The notes under the pieces: model-generated
The model's database searches: none
What the model was told of the DNA's origin: nothing
Seen by the model: only the letters and a program-made list of their open reading frames with translations
In this document: in pieces, positions 1 to 6,750 of the stretch
Layout of the letters: every line of letters starts with the position of its first letter
Numbering within the stretch: position 1 is the stretch's first letter
Program-made: the position numbers and the translations under genes
From: Desulforudis sp.
GTDB lineage: Bacteria; Bacillota; Desulfotomaculia; Desulfotomaculales; Desulforudaceae
DNA: 14,130 nt
Direction: 5' to 3'
Assembly (NCBI GenBank): GCA_014859075.1
Contig: JACUUW010000027.1
Location: 1-14,130 of the forward strand

Positions 1-196
1 TCTCACGCGCCGTGATGGTGCGCGGGGAGACCTGTCCCACCTGAAGGCGCACATGCTGGGGAAAGAAGTCGACGCATACGATCAGGGTCAGGAACGTAAG
101 GAAAAACACAACCACACTCGCCCGGCGGACCTTCTGGCTGCGAAAAACGGCGGGAACACTACGTCCCGCCCGTGCCGCCAGGTCACGCAGACCCAC
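1..196 (-). CDS. yqfF: YqfF/PgpH-type 7TM-HD membrane phosphodiesterase, N-terminal part only
   Basis: The first 65 residues of a gene that runs off the left edge. The GTG start at 196 is preceded by GAGGAG about 10 nt upstream and lies 7 nt after the phoH stop. The visible part has a short basic cytoplasmic segment (residues 1-26, RSQKVRR near its end), one strong hydrophobic helix (about 27-45, ASVVVFFLTFLTLIVCVDFF) and the beginning of an exterior domain ending VGQVSPRTITARE. That layout, and the phoH-yqfF gene order, match the Firmicute 7TMR-HDED/HD family. Members (PgpH in Listeria) hydrolyse the second messenger c-di-AMP through a C-terminal cytoplasmic HD domain. The catalytic HD domain is outside the window, so the assignment rests on context plus the N-terminal pattern. 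Substrate is inferred from the family only. Confidence 0.8.
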   Translation of the reverse strand, partial: MGLRDLAARAGRSVPAVFRSQKVRRASVVVFFLTFLTLIVCVDFFPQHVRLQVGQVSPRTITARE

Positions 197-203
197 TATT
201 CGG

Positions 204-1175
204 TCACTCCTCTTGCGGTGCCCCCGCCCGTTCGTAAGCTTCGACGATCTTGATCACCAGCGAGTGACGGACGGTATCGGCACCCGTCAAATAGACGAAC
301 TGAATTCCGACAACCTCCGAAAGAATACCTTCGGCCTCGATCAGGCCGGAGGCTTGTCCCTTGGGCAAGTCGATCTGGGTGATGTCGCCGGTCACCACCG
401 CCCGGGACCCAAAGCCCAGACGCGTCAAGAACATCTTCATCTGTTCCGGGGTGGTGTTCTGCGCCTCATCCAGGATGATGAAAGCGTCCTCCAGAGTCCG
501 ACCCCGCATGTAGGCCAGGGGGGCGATCTCAATAATGTGCCGCTCCAGATACCGCCGGGTGTTTTCCACGCCCAGCACGTCGAACAGACTGTCGTACAGG
601 GGCCGCAGGTACGGATCGACCTTCTCCTGCAGGTCGCCCGGCAGAAACCCCAACTTCTCGCCGGCTTCCACCGCCGGCCGGGTGAGAATCAGACGGCTGA
701 CTTCCTTGTTCCGCAACGCCCGGACGGCCATCACCACCGCCAAGTACGTCTTCCCGGTCCCGGCCGGGCCGATGGCGAAAACCGCGTCTTTCTCGGACAT
801 GGCCCGGACGTACTGCTGTTGTCCCAGGGTCTTGGGCCGGACCGGTTTGCCCCGGGGCGTGGTCAGGATAACCTCGCGGGCCAGGGCGGCCAAGCCGGCC
901 TGCTGTCCCACGCGCACCCTGTTGATGATATACTTCACGTCCGGAGGCGTCAAGTCACGCCGTTCCAGGTAAAAAGCCTCCAACTGCTGGATGACTTCAC
1001 GGCCGTGATCGACCTGTTCGGGGGTTCCGGAAAGAATCATATCCCCGTTGCGCAGCACTACGCGCACACCCAGCTCATCCTCCAGAATGGCCAGGTGTTC
1101 GTCGTAATTGCCCATGATGGCGGCGGCCACCCGGGGATCGTGAATCACCATCCGCTTCTCAACCAAATCCACCAA
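204..1175 (-). CDS. phoH: PhoH-like P-loop ATPase
   Basis: A cytoplasmic ATPase of 323 residues, the usual length for PhoH (YbeZ/YqfE type). Residues 1-80 form a small N-terminal region with a KH-like appearance, ending in the linker DLTPPDVKYIINRV. The ATPase core has Walker A GPAGTGKT at 136-143, the LTRPAVEAGEKLGFLPGD stretch typical of PhoH, and Walker B DEAQN at 236-240. The start is TTG at 1175 with AGGAGG about 12 nt upstream, slightly long spacing; GTG directly after it is an alternative that changes one residue. The family is usually found beside ybeY and is linked to RNA or ribosome metabolism, but its exact role is not settled. It follows yqfD after 33 nt and is 7 nt from yqfF, so it is probably co-transcribed with both. 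Confidence 0.95.
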   Translation of the reverse strand: MVDLVEKRMVIHDPRVAAAIMGNYDEHLAILEDELGVRVVLRNGDMILSGTPEQVDHGREVIQQLEAFYLERRDLTPPDVKYIINRVRVGQQAGLAALAREVILTTPRGKPVRPKTLGQQQYVRAMSEKDAVFAIGPAGTGKTYLAVVMAVRALRNKEVSRLILTRPAVEAGEKLGFLPGDLQEKVDPYLRPLYDSLFDVLGVENTRRYLERHIIEIAPLAYMRGRTLEDAFIILDEAQNTTPEQMKMFLTRLGFGSRAVVTGDITQIDLPKGQASGLIEAEGILSEVVGIQFVYLTGADTVRHSLVIKIVEAYERAGAPQEE

Positions 1176-1208
1176 TAAGAAAGACGACCTCCTCCGGCTA
1201 CCTTACTG

Positions 1209-2432
1209 TCAAGGGGACCGTGGCTTTTCCTCGCCGATGTCCTCTAATGTTTCCACAATGACCTGGATTCGAACCAGCTTTTCCCCGGCACCGGCCAGCA
1301 CCAGATCGACCCGCTCATTCAGCACCTTCGCCCCCCGCGGAATCCGCTCCTTTAGGATCTCCCGGGCCTGCGACTCGGCCAGACGCACGGCCTCCGGACG
1401 GTCGTGGCGCACCAGGCGGGTTTTGGTTTCCCGGTACACCGTCGTTACTATTTCGACGGGGAGGGCATAATTCCTCCAACCGGGGCCCTCCCGCACCGTT
1501 TCGAAAACCTCGTAAGTCTTGAATGGTGCGCGGCGCGGACCGGAAATAACAAATTCCCGACCCGACACCCGGATGGTTACGCGCTTTTCTTCCCGGCCGG
1601 TCGCCTCGTGTATCTCCTCCACCAGCGGCGCCTCACCGTAGGCCTCGTACCACACCCGGGCGTTGACGATCCCTCTGGCCCGGACCAGCCGGGGCTCGAC
1701 GTCGAGGATCGCTCCCCCGGGGTCAAGCGCTTCGGGCGGCCAGATTTCCCCGGAGACCAAGAGCTGGCCCGGAAACACGGTGTCCCCTTCCTGGACCACC
1801 GCCTGGCCGCTTAGCACCATTACATCCCGTACCAGACCGGCCTTGGCGGCGAATATATCGGAAGGATTGTCACCGGTGTCAGGCGGCGGGAGTGTCTTCT
1901 CGGCGACCGTGATAACGGCGCGCGTACCCGTGACCTCCAACCCCACCCAGGCTATTTCAGGTATTTTCTCTTTGATCCCGTCTTCGATCGCAAAAACCTC
2001 AAAACGCCATTTTGCCGCCCCCCGGTAGAGCCCTGCTTCGCGAGCCGCTCTGAGAATCTCCCGGTCTGCTATCTTAACATTTCCGTCGACCTGAACAAAC
2101 CACACAAAAGACGACAGGCAGTAAAGAACAACCAGAAAAAACACCGCCCCGAAGGTCAGCGTTTTCCGGCGCCGGGCCTGCCCAAGGAGAAAAGGAAGAC
2201 CCATGCGGTGGCTGATCTTGAAGCGGCTGCCCGTGTCCCGGGCGATGTGGCGCAGGGGTTTCACCCCGTTCAGGCGGGCCTTGATCATGATCCGGTCGGC
2301 GTCCAGCCGCCGGATGTCCCAGAAATAGATGCCTCTGCGGGTCGCCAGATTGATGAACTTCTCCAGGGTGCGACCGCTGACCACCAGGGTGACATATCCG
2401 AACAGGTAGGCGAGGATTTTGAGTACGAACAC
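1209..2432 (-). CDS. yqfD: Sporulation protein YqfD
   Basis: A 407-residue membrane protein of the YqfD family, which is needed in the mother cell for spore formation in Bacillus. The start is GTG at 2432, 7 nt after a full AGGAGG. The reading frame is open a further 22 codons upstream, but that part is encoded by the heptad repeat and is not conserved-looking, so I exclude it. The N-terminal region (1-85) contains the family stretch SGRTLEKFINLATRRGIYFWDI. A single strong transmembrane helix follows at about 89-110 (TFGAVFFLVVLYCLSSFVWF), and then a large, mostly beta-rich domain presumably outside the membrane. The C-terminus is charged. The pairing with yqfC upstream and phoH downstream is the standard Firmicute order. 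Sporulation-specific expression is inferred from the family; no convincing sigma-E promoter was seen. Confidence 0.93.
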   Translation of the reverse strand: MFVLKILAYLFGYVTLVVSGRTLEKFINLATRRGIYFWDIRRLDADRIMIKARLNGVKPLRHIARDTGSRFKISHRMGLPFLLGQARRRKTLTFGAVFFLVVLYCLSSFVWFVQVDGNVKIADREILRAAREAGLYRGAAKWRFEVFAIEDGIKEKIPEIAWVGLEVTGTRAVITVAEKTLPPPDTGDNPSDIFAAKAGLVRDVMVLSGQAVVQEGDTVFPGQLLVSGEIWPPEALDPGGAILDVEPRLVRARGIVNARVWYEAYGEAPLVEEIHEATGREEKRVTIRVSGREFVISGPRRAPFKTYEVFETVREGPGWRNYALPVEIVTTVYRETKTRLVRHDRPEAVRLAESQAREILKERIPRGAKVLNERVDLVLAGAGEKLVRIQVIVETLEDIGEEKPRSP

Positions 2433-2450
2433 TGGGAGACCTCCTGGGTG

Positions 2451-2639
2451 AGAATTCAGAATCCAGAATTGAGAATCCAGAATGGAAAAGAGAAGCACCC
2501 CGGATTTTGGATCGGCAATGTCTTCTACTCAGCCATGACTTCGGATTGCCGAATTCTCCCCCACTAATCCTTCCACTGCTTCTGAATTCTCGACTTTTCA
2601 ATCTTCCGCTCATTCTGGATTCTGAATTCTGAATTCTAG
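2451..2639. repeat. Heptad-repeat element with inverted ends (yqfC-yqfD spacer)
   Basis: The left end (2451-2485) is five tandem 7-mers: AGAATTC, AGAATCC, AGAATTG, AGAATCC, AGAATGG. The right end (2612-2639) is four complementary 7-mers: ATTCTGG, ATTCTGA, ATTCTGA, ATTCTAG. Positions 2451-2469 and 2612-2630 are a perfect 19-bp inverted repeat. A second inverted pair, TCGGCAAT at 2512-2519 and ATTGCCGA at 2545-2552, is nested inside. The yqfC stop codon (TAG) is part of the right-hand repeat, and the yqfD Shine-Dalgarno follows shortly after the left-hand one. No gene was found in the spacer. It resembles the short tandemly repeated heptamers known from cyanobacteria, or a small non-coding mobile element. 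Confidence 0.85.
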
Positions 2640-2917
2640 ACAAAGCCCAGACTTTCAATCCGACCTTCGATGCACAGCTCGTCCGGGAGGATATTGCGCA
2701 ACACCAGTTCCCGCCCCCGCACGGTCACCTCGCCGGCGGGCACCACCACCCGGACGGAATCGGCGCTGTATTCCACGATCCCCCGGTGGTTCTCGATGAT
2801 CACCTGTACATTACCCACCAGAATAATCTTGGGCAGGTCAAGTGCAATCTCACCCGGGATTTCAAGAATGTCGGCCATGGTCCGCCGCACCTTTTTGCGC
2901 AGGTCACGCCAGCCCAT
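2636..2917 (-). CDS. yqfC: Sporulation protein YqfC (YabP/YqfC family)
   Basis: A 93-residue protein of the YabP/YqfC family, a partner gene of yqfD in sporulating Firmicutes. Visible features are a basic N-terminus (GWRDLRKKVRR), then DILEIPGEIALDLPKIILVGNVQVIIENHRGIVEYS, which is the hallmark of the family, and a beta-rich C-terminal half ending in IEGRIESLGFV. No signal peptide or membrane helix is seen. The ATG start at 2917 has a strong GGGGAGGG Shine-Dalgarno about 7 nt upstream. That Shine-Dalgarno can pair with an upstream CCCTCCCC (see the hairpin entry), so translation may be controlled. It lies 104 nt downstream of rpsU. Function beyond a need in spore formation is not known to me. 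Confidence 0.92.
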   Translation of the reverse strand: MGWRDLRKKVRRTMADILEIPGEIALDLPKIILVGNVQVIIENHRGIVEYSADSVRVVVPAGEVTVRGRELVLRNILPDELCIEGRIESLGFV

Positions 2918-2924
2918 AAAAAGA

Positions 2925-2955
2925 CCCTCCCCTTTTGAATCTATGCCGGGGAGGG
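2925..2955 (-). promoter_or_regulatory. Hairpin covering the yqfC ribosome-binding site
   Basis: On the transcribed strand CCCTCCCC (2955-2948) is perfectly complementary to GGGGAGGG (2932-2925), with a 15-nt loop. The 3' arm is the Shine-Dalgarno of yqfC, so an 8-bp, mostly G-C stem would hide the ribosome-binding site when formed. The pairing is seen in the sequence; the regulatory role is inference. Confidence 0.5.
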
Positions 2956-3021
2956 CGGTTTAAGCCTTATTTGTCAGTCCCACAAGGAAACCCGGCTGAT
3001 CACCGGGCCCCCGTTACGTTC

Positions 3022-3204
3022 CTATTTAAATGGTTTCTTGCGCCTCCGCGCCGCTTCCGACTTCTTCTTCCGCTTGACGCTGGGCTTTTCGTAATGTTCA
3101 TGCTTTCTGGCTTCGGTAAACACGCCGGACCGCTGGCACGTACGCTTGAAACGTCGTAAGGCACTGTCCAGAGTTTCGTTCTTACCAACTCTGACTTCTG
3201 CCAC
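3022..3204 (-). CDS. rpsU: 30S ribosomal protein S21
   Basis: A 60-residue, very basic small-subunit ribosomal protein, close to the usual 57-60 residues. S21 binds near the 3' end of 16S rRNA and helps start translation. The sequence shows the family pattern VRVGKNETLDSALRRFKR followed by an Arg/Lys-rich tail with HEHYEKPS and KRKKKSEAARRRKK. The start is GTG at 3204 with GGAGGG 5 nt upstream. It lies 71 nt after the HIT gene and 104 nt before yqfC. In Firmicutes rpsU commonly sits at this point between the mtaB region and the yqfC-yqfD-phoH cluster. No clear promoter of its own was found. Confidence 0.97.
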   Translation of the reverse strand: MAEVRVGKNETLDSALRRFKRTCQRSGVFTEARKHEHYEKPSVKRKKKSEAARRRKKPFK

Positions 3205-3275
3205 AATATCCCTCCCCCCACCAGTCCCCGTGTGAGACCTAACATGATGTGTTCAGCACCCCTCTGAAGAATTGC

Positions 3276-3620
3276 TTAGCCGGGTGGCCAATCCAGGTCC
3301 CGCCCAGCAAGGAGATGGTAGTGAACGTGGAAGACATACTGCCCCCCACCTTCCTGGCAATTTGCCACCAACCGGAAACCCCGCTCTTCCAGGCCCAATT
3401 CCCGCGCTACCTGCACAGCCACCATATGGAGCCGGCCCAGAACCGGTTCGTCCCCCTTCTGTATGTCAAACAGGGTGGCGATATGCCGCTTGGGTATAAA
3501 CAAGACGTGCACGGGTGCCACCGGGTTTATATCCTTAAAAGCCAGGATGTGCTCATCCTCGTACACCACGTCGGCTGGGATTTCCTTGTTGGCGATTCGG
3601 CAAAACAAACAGCCTTGCAA
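3276..3620 (-). CDS. HIT-family (Hint-type) purine nucleotide hydrolase
   Basis: A 114-residue histidine-triad protein, full length for the bacterial Hint branch. These are small cytoplasmic enzymes that hydrolyse nucleoside phosphoramidates such as AMP-lysine. The N-terminus has CLFCRIANKEIPA, with a CxxC pair often seen in this branch. The middle has VLFIPKRHIATL, and the active-site triad is HVHYHLL at 98-104 (H98, H100, H102), followed by the typical C-terminus GRDLDWPPG. I chose TTG at 3620 because AAGGAGGT lies 6 nt upstream and the protein then begins at the conserved GCLFC. An upstream in-frame ATG at 3653 overlaps the mtaB stop but would add a poorly conserved 11-residue leader containing the Shine-Dalgarno itself. 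Physiological substrate unknown. Confidence 0.95.
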   Translation of the reverse strand: MQGCLFCRIANKEIPADVVYEDEHILAFKDINPVAPVHVLFIPKRHIATLFDIQKGDEPVLGRLHMVAVQVARELGLEERGFRLVANCQEGGGQYVFHVHYHLLAGRDLDWPPG

Positions 3621-3649
3621 TTTACCACCTCCTTCTGAGGTTTTACCAA

Positions 3650-4990
3650 TCATATTTTATTTGACATCCCGATTAGGAATCCTGCCTTGTCAAGAATTAT
3701 TCCCCTTAAATTCCCCCGTTCAGCGCCCTCAACATACAATTCTACCACCTGACCCACAAGTTCTGAATCAGTTTTAAAAAAGGTGCGCAGGTAGTTTCTG
3801 GTATAGCCCGAGGCTACACCGTCGGCAACCGTTTCCACGAGTACTTCAACCTTTCGTCCCCGGTAACGGGAGTAAAACCGGTGCCGCAGTTCACGGTCCA
3901 AAGCCAACATCTCCCGGCTCCGCTCCTGTTTGGCCCGGTAAGGAATCTGACCGGGGGAAGAGGCCGCCGGGGTGCCCCGGCGCGGTGAAAAAACAAAAAC
4001 GTGCAATCCCGTAAACTCCAAGCGCCGCACACACGCCAGGCTGTCACGGTGTTCGGCGTCGGTTTCCCCGGGAAAACCAACCATGACGTCGGTGGTGACG
4101 GCCACTTCCGGCACCCGCGCCCGGATCAGCTCCAGCAGGGAAGCGTAGTCTGCAGTTGAATAGCGCCGCCCCATGCGGTCAAGCACCGTGTCGCTGCCGC
4201 TCTGCAACGGGATGTGAAAATGGGGGCAACATACCGGATTCTCGGCCACCGCCTCGACCAGTTCCGGGGTGATTTCGTGCGGTTCCACCGAACTCAGTCG
4301 AAGTCGCAGAAGCCCCCGAATTCGGGCCAAACGGCGCACCAAGCCCGCCAGATTCTGATCTCCCAGATCGCACCCGTAGGCTCCCAGATTGATGCCGGTG
4401 AGCACCAGTTCACGGTGACCCTCGTCCACCAGTCGGGCCGCCAGCGCCAGCACCGTTTCCGAAGGACGGGAACGCAGGGGTCCGCGAGCGTAGGGTACAA
4501 TGCAGTAAGTACAGAAATCCCGGCAACCTTCCTGGACCTTGATGAAAGCGCGGGTCCGTCCGCCCTGGTCATCGACACCCGGCAGTTCTTCAAACCCCGG
4601 GGCCTTTTCAACGTCTTCCACCGCCAGCACCGGCCGCCGGCCCCTGGAAGCCTCTTCAACCAGGTCGACGATCCGCTCCCGGCCGGTCGTGCCGATCACC
4701 AGGTCCACTCCGGGGATGCCGGACACCTCCGCCGGCGATACCTGGGCATAACACCCGGTCACCAACACCAAGGCGTCCGGATTGTTTCGGACCGCCCGGC
4801 GGACAACCTGTCGCGACTTGCGGTCCCCGATGTGCGTTACGGTACAGGTGTTCACCACGTATACATCGGCCCGCTCCTCGAAAGGCACGACCTGATAGCC
4901 GCGCTCCCGGAAGAGCGCGGCCAGTCCCTGCGTCTCGTACTGGTTTACTTTGCAGCCCAGGGTGTGAAAAGCGACCGTCTTCATGCCCAT
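3650..4990 (-). CDS. mtaB: tRNA (N6-threonylcarbamoyladenosine(37)-C2)-methylthiotransferase MtaB
   Basis: A radical-SAM methylthiotransferase of 446 residues that converts t6A37 to ms2t6A37 in tRNAs reading ANN codons. The N-terminal cluster-binding domain carries its three cysteines at C13 (LGCKVNQYE), C49 (NTCTVT) and C80 (GCYAQ). The radical-SAM cluster motif is C156-C160-C163 in CRDFCTYCIVPYARG. The core includes FHIPLQSGSD and the C-terminal region from about 375 is a TRAM RNA-binding domain. The LGCKVNQYE motif and the location beside rsmE fit MtaB (YqeV) better than MiaB or RimO. The ATG at 4990 has GGAGAG 6 nt upstream; a second ATG two codons later is possible. A 106-bp palindromic element separates it from rsmE. 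Confidence 0.95.
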   Translation of the reverse strand: MGMKTVAFHTLGCKVNQYETQGLAALFRERGYQVVPFEERADVYVVNTCTVTHIGDRKSRQVVRRAVRNNPDALVLVTGCYAQVSPAEVSGIPGVDLVIGTTGRERIVDLVEEASRGRRPVLAVEDVEKAPGFEELPGVDDQGGRTRAFIKVQEGCRDFCTYCIVPYARGPLRSRPSETVLALAARLVDEGHRELVLTGINLGAYGCDLGDQNLAGLVRRLARIRGLLRLRLSSVEPHEITPELVEAVAENPVCCPHFHIPLQSGSDTVLDRMGRRYSTADYASLLELIRARVPEVAVTTDVMVGFPGETDAEHRDSLACVRRLEFTGLHVFVFSPRRGTPAASSPGQIPYRAKQERSREMLALDRELRHRFYSRYRGRKVEVLVETVADGVASGYTRNYLRTFFKTDSELVGQVVELYVEGAERGNLRGIILDKAGFLIGMSNKI

Positions 4991-5009
4991 ATTATGCTCT
5001 CCATCTGGT

Positions 5010-5115
5010 GGTGCCAGGCACTAACTTATTAACTTATTTGCAGTTTTTTAAAATCACCATGTCGACGAAGAAAGCAATAAGTTAATAAGTTAGTAATAAG
5101 TTAGTGCCTGGCACC
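5010..5115. repeat. 106-bp palindromic element (rsmE-mtaB spacer)
   Basis: The ends are perfect inverted copies: 5010-5031 pairs with 5094-5115 over 22 bp, starting GGTGCCAGGCACTAACTTAT. Each end begins with GTGCCAGGCAC, itself a palindrome around one central base. Inside the arms are repeats of AATAAGTT (for example 5076-5091). The centre (about 5040-5075) is AT-rich with GTCGAC. It fills nearly all of the 142-bp spacer: 17 nt from the rsmE stop and 19 nt from the mtaB start. It contains no gene. As RNA it would fold into one long hairpin without a clear U-run, so it looks more like a small repetitive element than a simple terminator. Confidence 0.8.
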
Positions 5116-5132
5116 CTGCCTAGACAATTATT

Positions 5133-5882
5133 TTATCCCAGATCGCCCCACTCGTAAAGCACCAAGGCGACGGCAACCGGCCCGGCCGTATCGGTTCGCA
5201 GCAGGCGCGGCCCCAGCGACACCGAAACCGTGGTACGGTCAGCGGCCGCGGCGGCTTCCTGACCGGTGAAGCCGCCCTCGGGCCCGATAAACACAAGCAC
5301 CTCATCGGCCGGTGGTCGGGAACGGAGCACGTCCTTCAACGCCACGCGCCGCTCCTCTTCCCAAAAAAAGAGGGAGAGGGCGTCCTTGGGCACGAGTCCC
5401 AGGGCTTCGCTGAAATCGATTACCGGATCGACCGCCGGCACCTGAGGGCGCCGGCACTGCTCGGCGGCCTCGGTGGCGATCCGCTGCCACCGTTCCCGGC
5501 GCCGATCGGCCTTGTCGGACGTCAGGCGCACCACCACGCGCTCGGAATTAACTGGAATGATACGGGCCACGCCCAACTCGGTCGCTTTCTGCACCACCGT
5601 GTCAAAGCGGTCGCCTTTGGCCAGGGCCTGGACCAGGGTGACCCGGAGACCCGGTTCCGCCGGCAACTCGGCGGCGCCGGTCACCACGACCCGCACCAGC
5701 TCCCGGCCCGCTTCCCTGATCTCGGACCGGAAGACGCGCCCGGTCCCGTCGAGCAACAGCACCTCGGCCCCGGGACCCAGGCGCAACACCCGAATCAGGT
5801 AACGGGCATCGGGCCCCATGATCCAGGCTGCCTCCCTTCCTTCCCACTGGGACGCGGGCACAAAAAGGCGCGGCGTCCTCAC
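5133..5882 (-). CDS. rsmE: 16S rRNA (uracil(1498)-N3)-methyltransferase
   Basis: A 249-residue SPOUT-class methyltransferase that makes m3U1498 in 16S rRNA using S-adenosylmethionine. The N-terminal PUA-like RNA-binding part begins RTPRLFVPASQW and contains HYLIRVLRL-like LIRVLRLGPG. The middle has QALAKGDRFDTVVQKATELGV, a family hallmark. The C-terminal knot has GPEGGF at 200-205 and LGPRLLRTDTA at 223-233; most relatives have Glu rather than Asp in the last motif (ETA), a mild change. The start is GTG at 5882, which overlaps the prmA stop by 4 nt (GTGA), indicating translational coupling. The frame is open for 55 more codons upstream, inside prmA, but that part is low-complexity Gly/Arg and is out-of-frame shadow. 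Confidence 0.95.
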   Translation of the reverse strand: MRTPRLFVPASQWEGREAAWIMGPDARYLIRVLRLGPGAEVLLLDGTGRVFRSEIREAGRELVRVVVTGAAELPAEPGLRVTLVQALAKGDRFDTVVQKATELGVARIIPVNSERVVVRLTSDKADRRRERWQRIATEAAEQCRRPQVPAVDPVIDFSEALGLVPKDALSLFFWEEERRVALKDVLRSRPPADEVLVFIGPEGGFTGQEAAAAADRTTVSVSLGPRLLRTDTAGPVAVALVLYEWGDLG

Positions 5883-6733
5883 CGCTTCACCCCCACCAGG
5901 GCCACCCATTCCCCTTCCGCCATGCGGCCCCGCACCTCGAAGTCTTCGGCAACCAACGCCTGGCGCACCATCTCTTCCCGGCGATCCAGGATGCCGCTCA
6001 GGATGAACCGTCCGCCCGGCTCCAGCACCGTGGCCGCGGCCGGACAAAGGGCGACCAGCACTTCAGCCACGATGTTGGCCACGACCAGGTCGGCCGGCTC
6101 CGCGAGGTCTTCCAAAAGGTTGCTTTCGTACACCCACACCCGCCCCGCCAGGTTATTCTGGACCACGTTTTCCCGGGCCGTGCGTACCGCCACCGGGTCT
6201 TCGTCCACCGCCCAGACCGTCCGGGCACCCAGGAGTGCCGCTCCGACAGCCAGAATTCCGGAGCCGGTGCCGACGTCCAGGACGGCCATCCCGGGTTGTA
6301 CGTGGCGCTCCAGGAGCTCGAGGCACATGCCCGTGGTGGCGTGGGAACCGCAACCGAAAGCCAGGCCGGGGTCCAGTTCGATAACCAGGTCGTCCGGCCC
6401 TGGTTCATACTTCTCCCAGGTCGGTTTTACCACCAATCGTTCCCCGACCCGGAACGGTTTGAATCCCTCCCGCCAGGAGATGGTCCAGTCCCGGCCGGTA
6501 AGCCGCCGGACCTCAATGCGGGGTTTTTCGCCCAGGATATGCGCAACCCGCCGCTGCAGTTCGCGCACCATCCGGCCCCCACGGTCATCGGCGGGGAAGT
6601 AACCCCTGATGATCGAGATCCCCAAATTGGAAGAAGCGGGTTCCTCGACCCCGCTCCCCATCTCGAAGAAAACGTTGCTGACGGCGTCCCGAAACTGGTC
6701 CGGGGTGTGAACGTCGATCTCGAGCCAATACAA
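5879..6733 (-). CDS. prmA: Ribosomal protein L11 methyltransferase
   Basis: A class I S-adenosylmethionine-dependent methyltransferase (284 residues) that trimethylates ribosomal protein L11. The N-terminal L11-recognition domain begins YWLEIDVHT; the catalytic part has DPGLAFGCGSHATT at 121-134, the SAM-binding DVGTGSGILAVGA at 153-165, and NIVAEVLVAL, the relative of the family's NILA motif. The usual GTGxH is GCGSH here, a single Thr-to-Cys change. I prefer TTG at 6733, 9 nt after TGGAG and giving MYWLEI, which matches relatives. An ATG at 6742 directly abuts the GGAG and is too close for normal initiation, though automated annotation may choose it. It overlaps rsmE by 4 nt and follows dnaJ after a repeat-filled spacer, the standard Firmicute order. 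Confidence 0.93.
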   Translation of the reverse strand: MYWLEIDVHTPDQFRDAVSNVFFEMGSGVEEPASSNLGISIIRGYFPADDRGGRMVRELQRRVAHILGEKPRIEVRRLTGRDWTISWREGFKPFRVGERLVVKPTWEKYEPGPDDLVIELDPGLAFGCGSHATTGMCLELLERHVQPGMAVLDVGTGSGILAVGAALLGARTVWAVDEDPVAVRTARENVVQNNLAGRVWVYESNLLEDLAEPADLVVANIVAEVLVALCPAAATVLEPGGRFILSGILDRREEMVRQALVAEDFEVRGRMAEGEWVALVGVKR

Positions 6734-6750
6734 TAAGATCATCTCCAGAG

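Noticed and set aside
213..1178. Long open frame on the plus strand opposite phoH (321 codons)
   Set aside because: A mirror of a high-GC conserved gene; the protein is Gln/His/Gly-rich without any family motif, while the minus strand encodes an intact PhoH with Walker motifs.
2433..2498. 22-codon N-terminal extension of yqfD
   Set aside because: Encoded by the heptad repeat; the GTG at 2432 is 7 nt from a perfect AGGAGG.
2074..2658. Minus-strand frame of 194 codons spanning the yqfC-yqfD spacer
   Set aside because: It runs through the heptad repeat and the wrong frame of yqfD; the peptide is repeat-derived and low complexity.
2938..2945. Sigma-E-like -10 (CATAGATT) upstream of yqfC
   Set aside because: The -10 is close to the sigma-E pattern, but no matching -35 is found at 13-15 bp; kept only as a hint to be tested by 5'-end mapping.
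2991..3007. Terminator after rpsU (CCCGG-N7-CCGGG then TTTCC)
   Set aside because: Stem of only 5 bp and no U-run; too weak to call.
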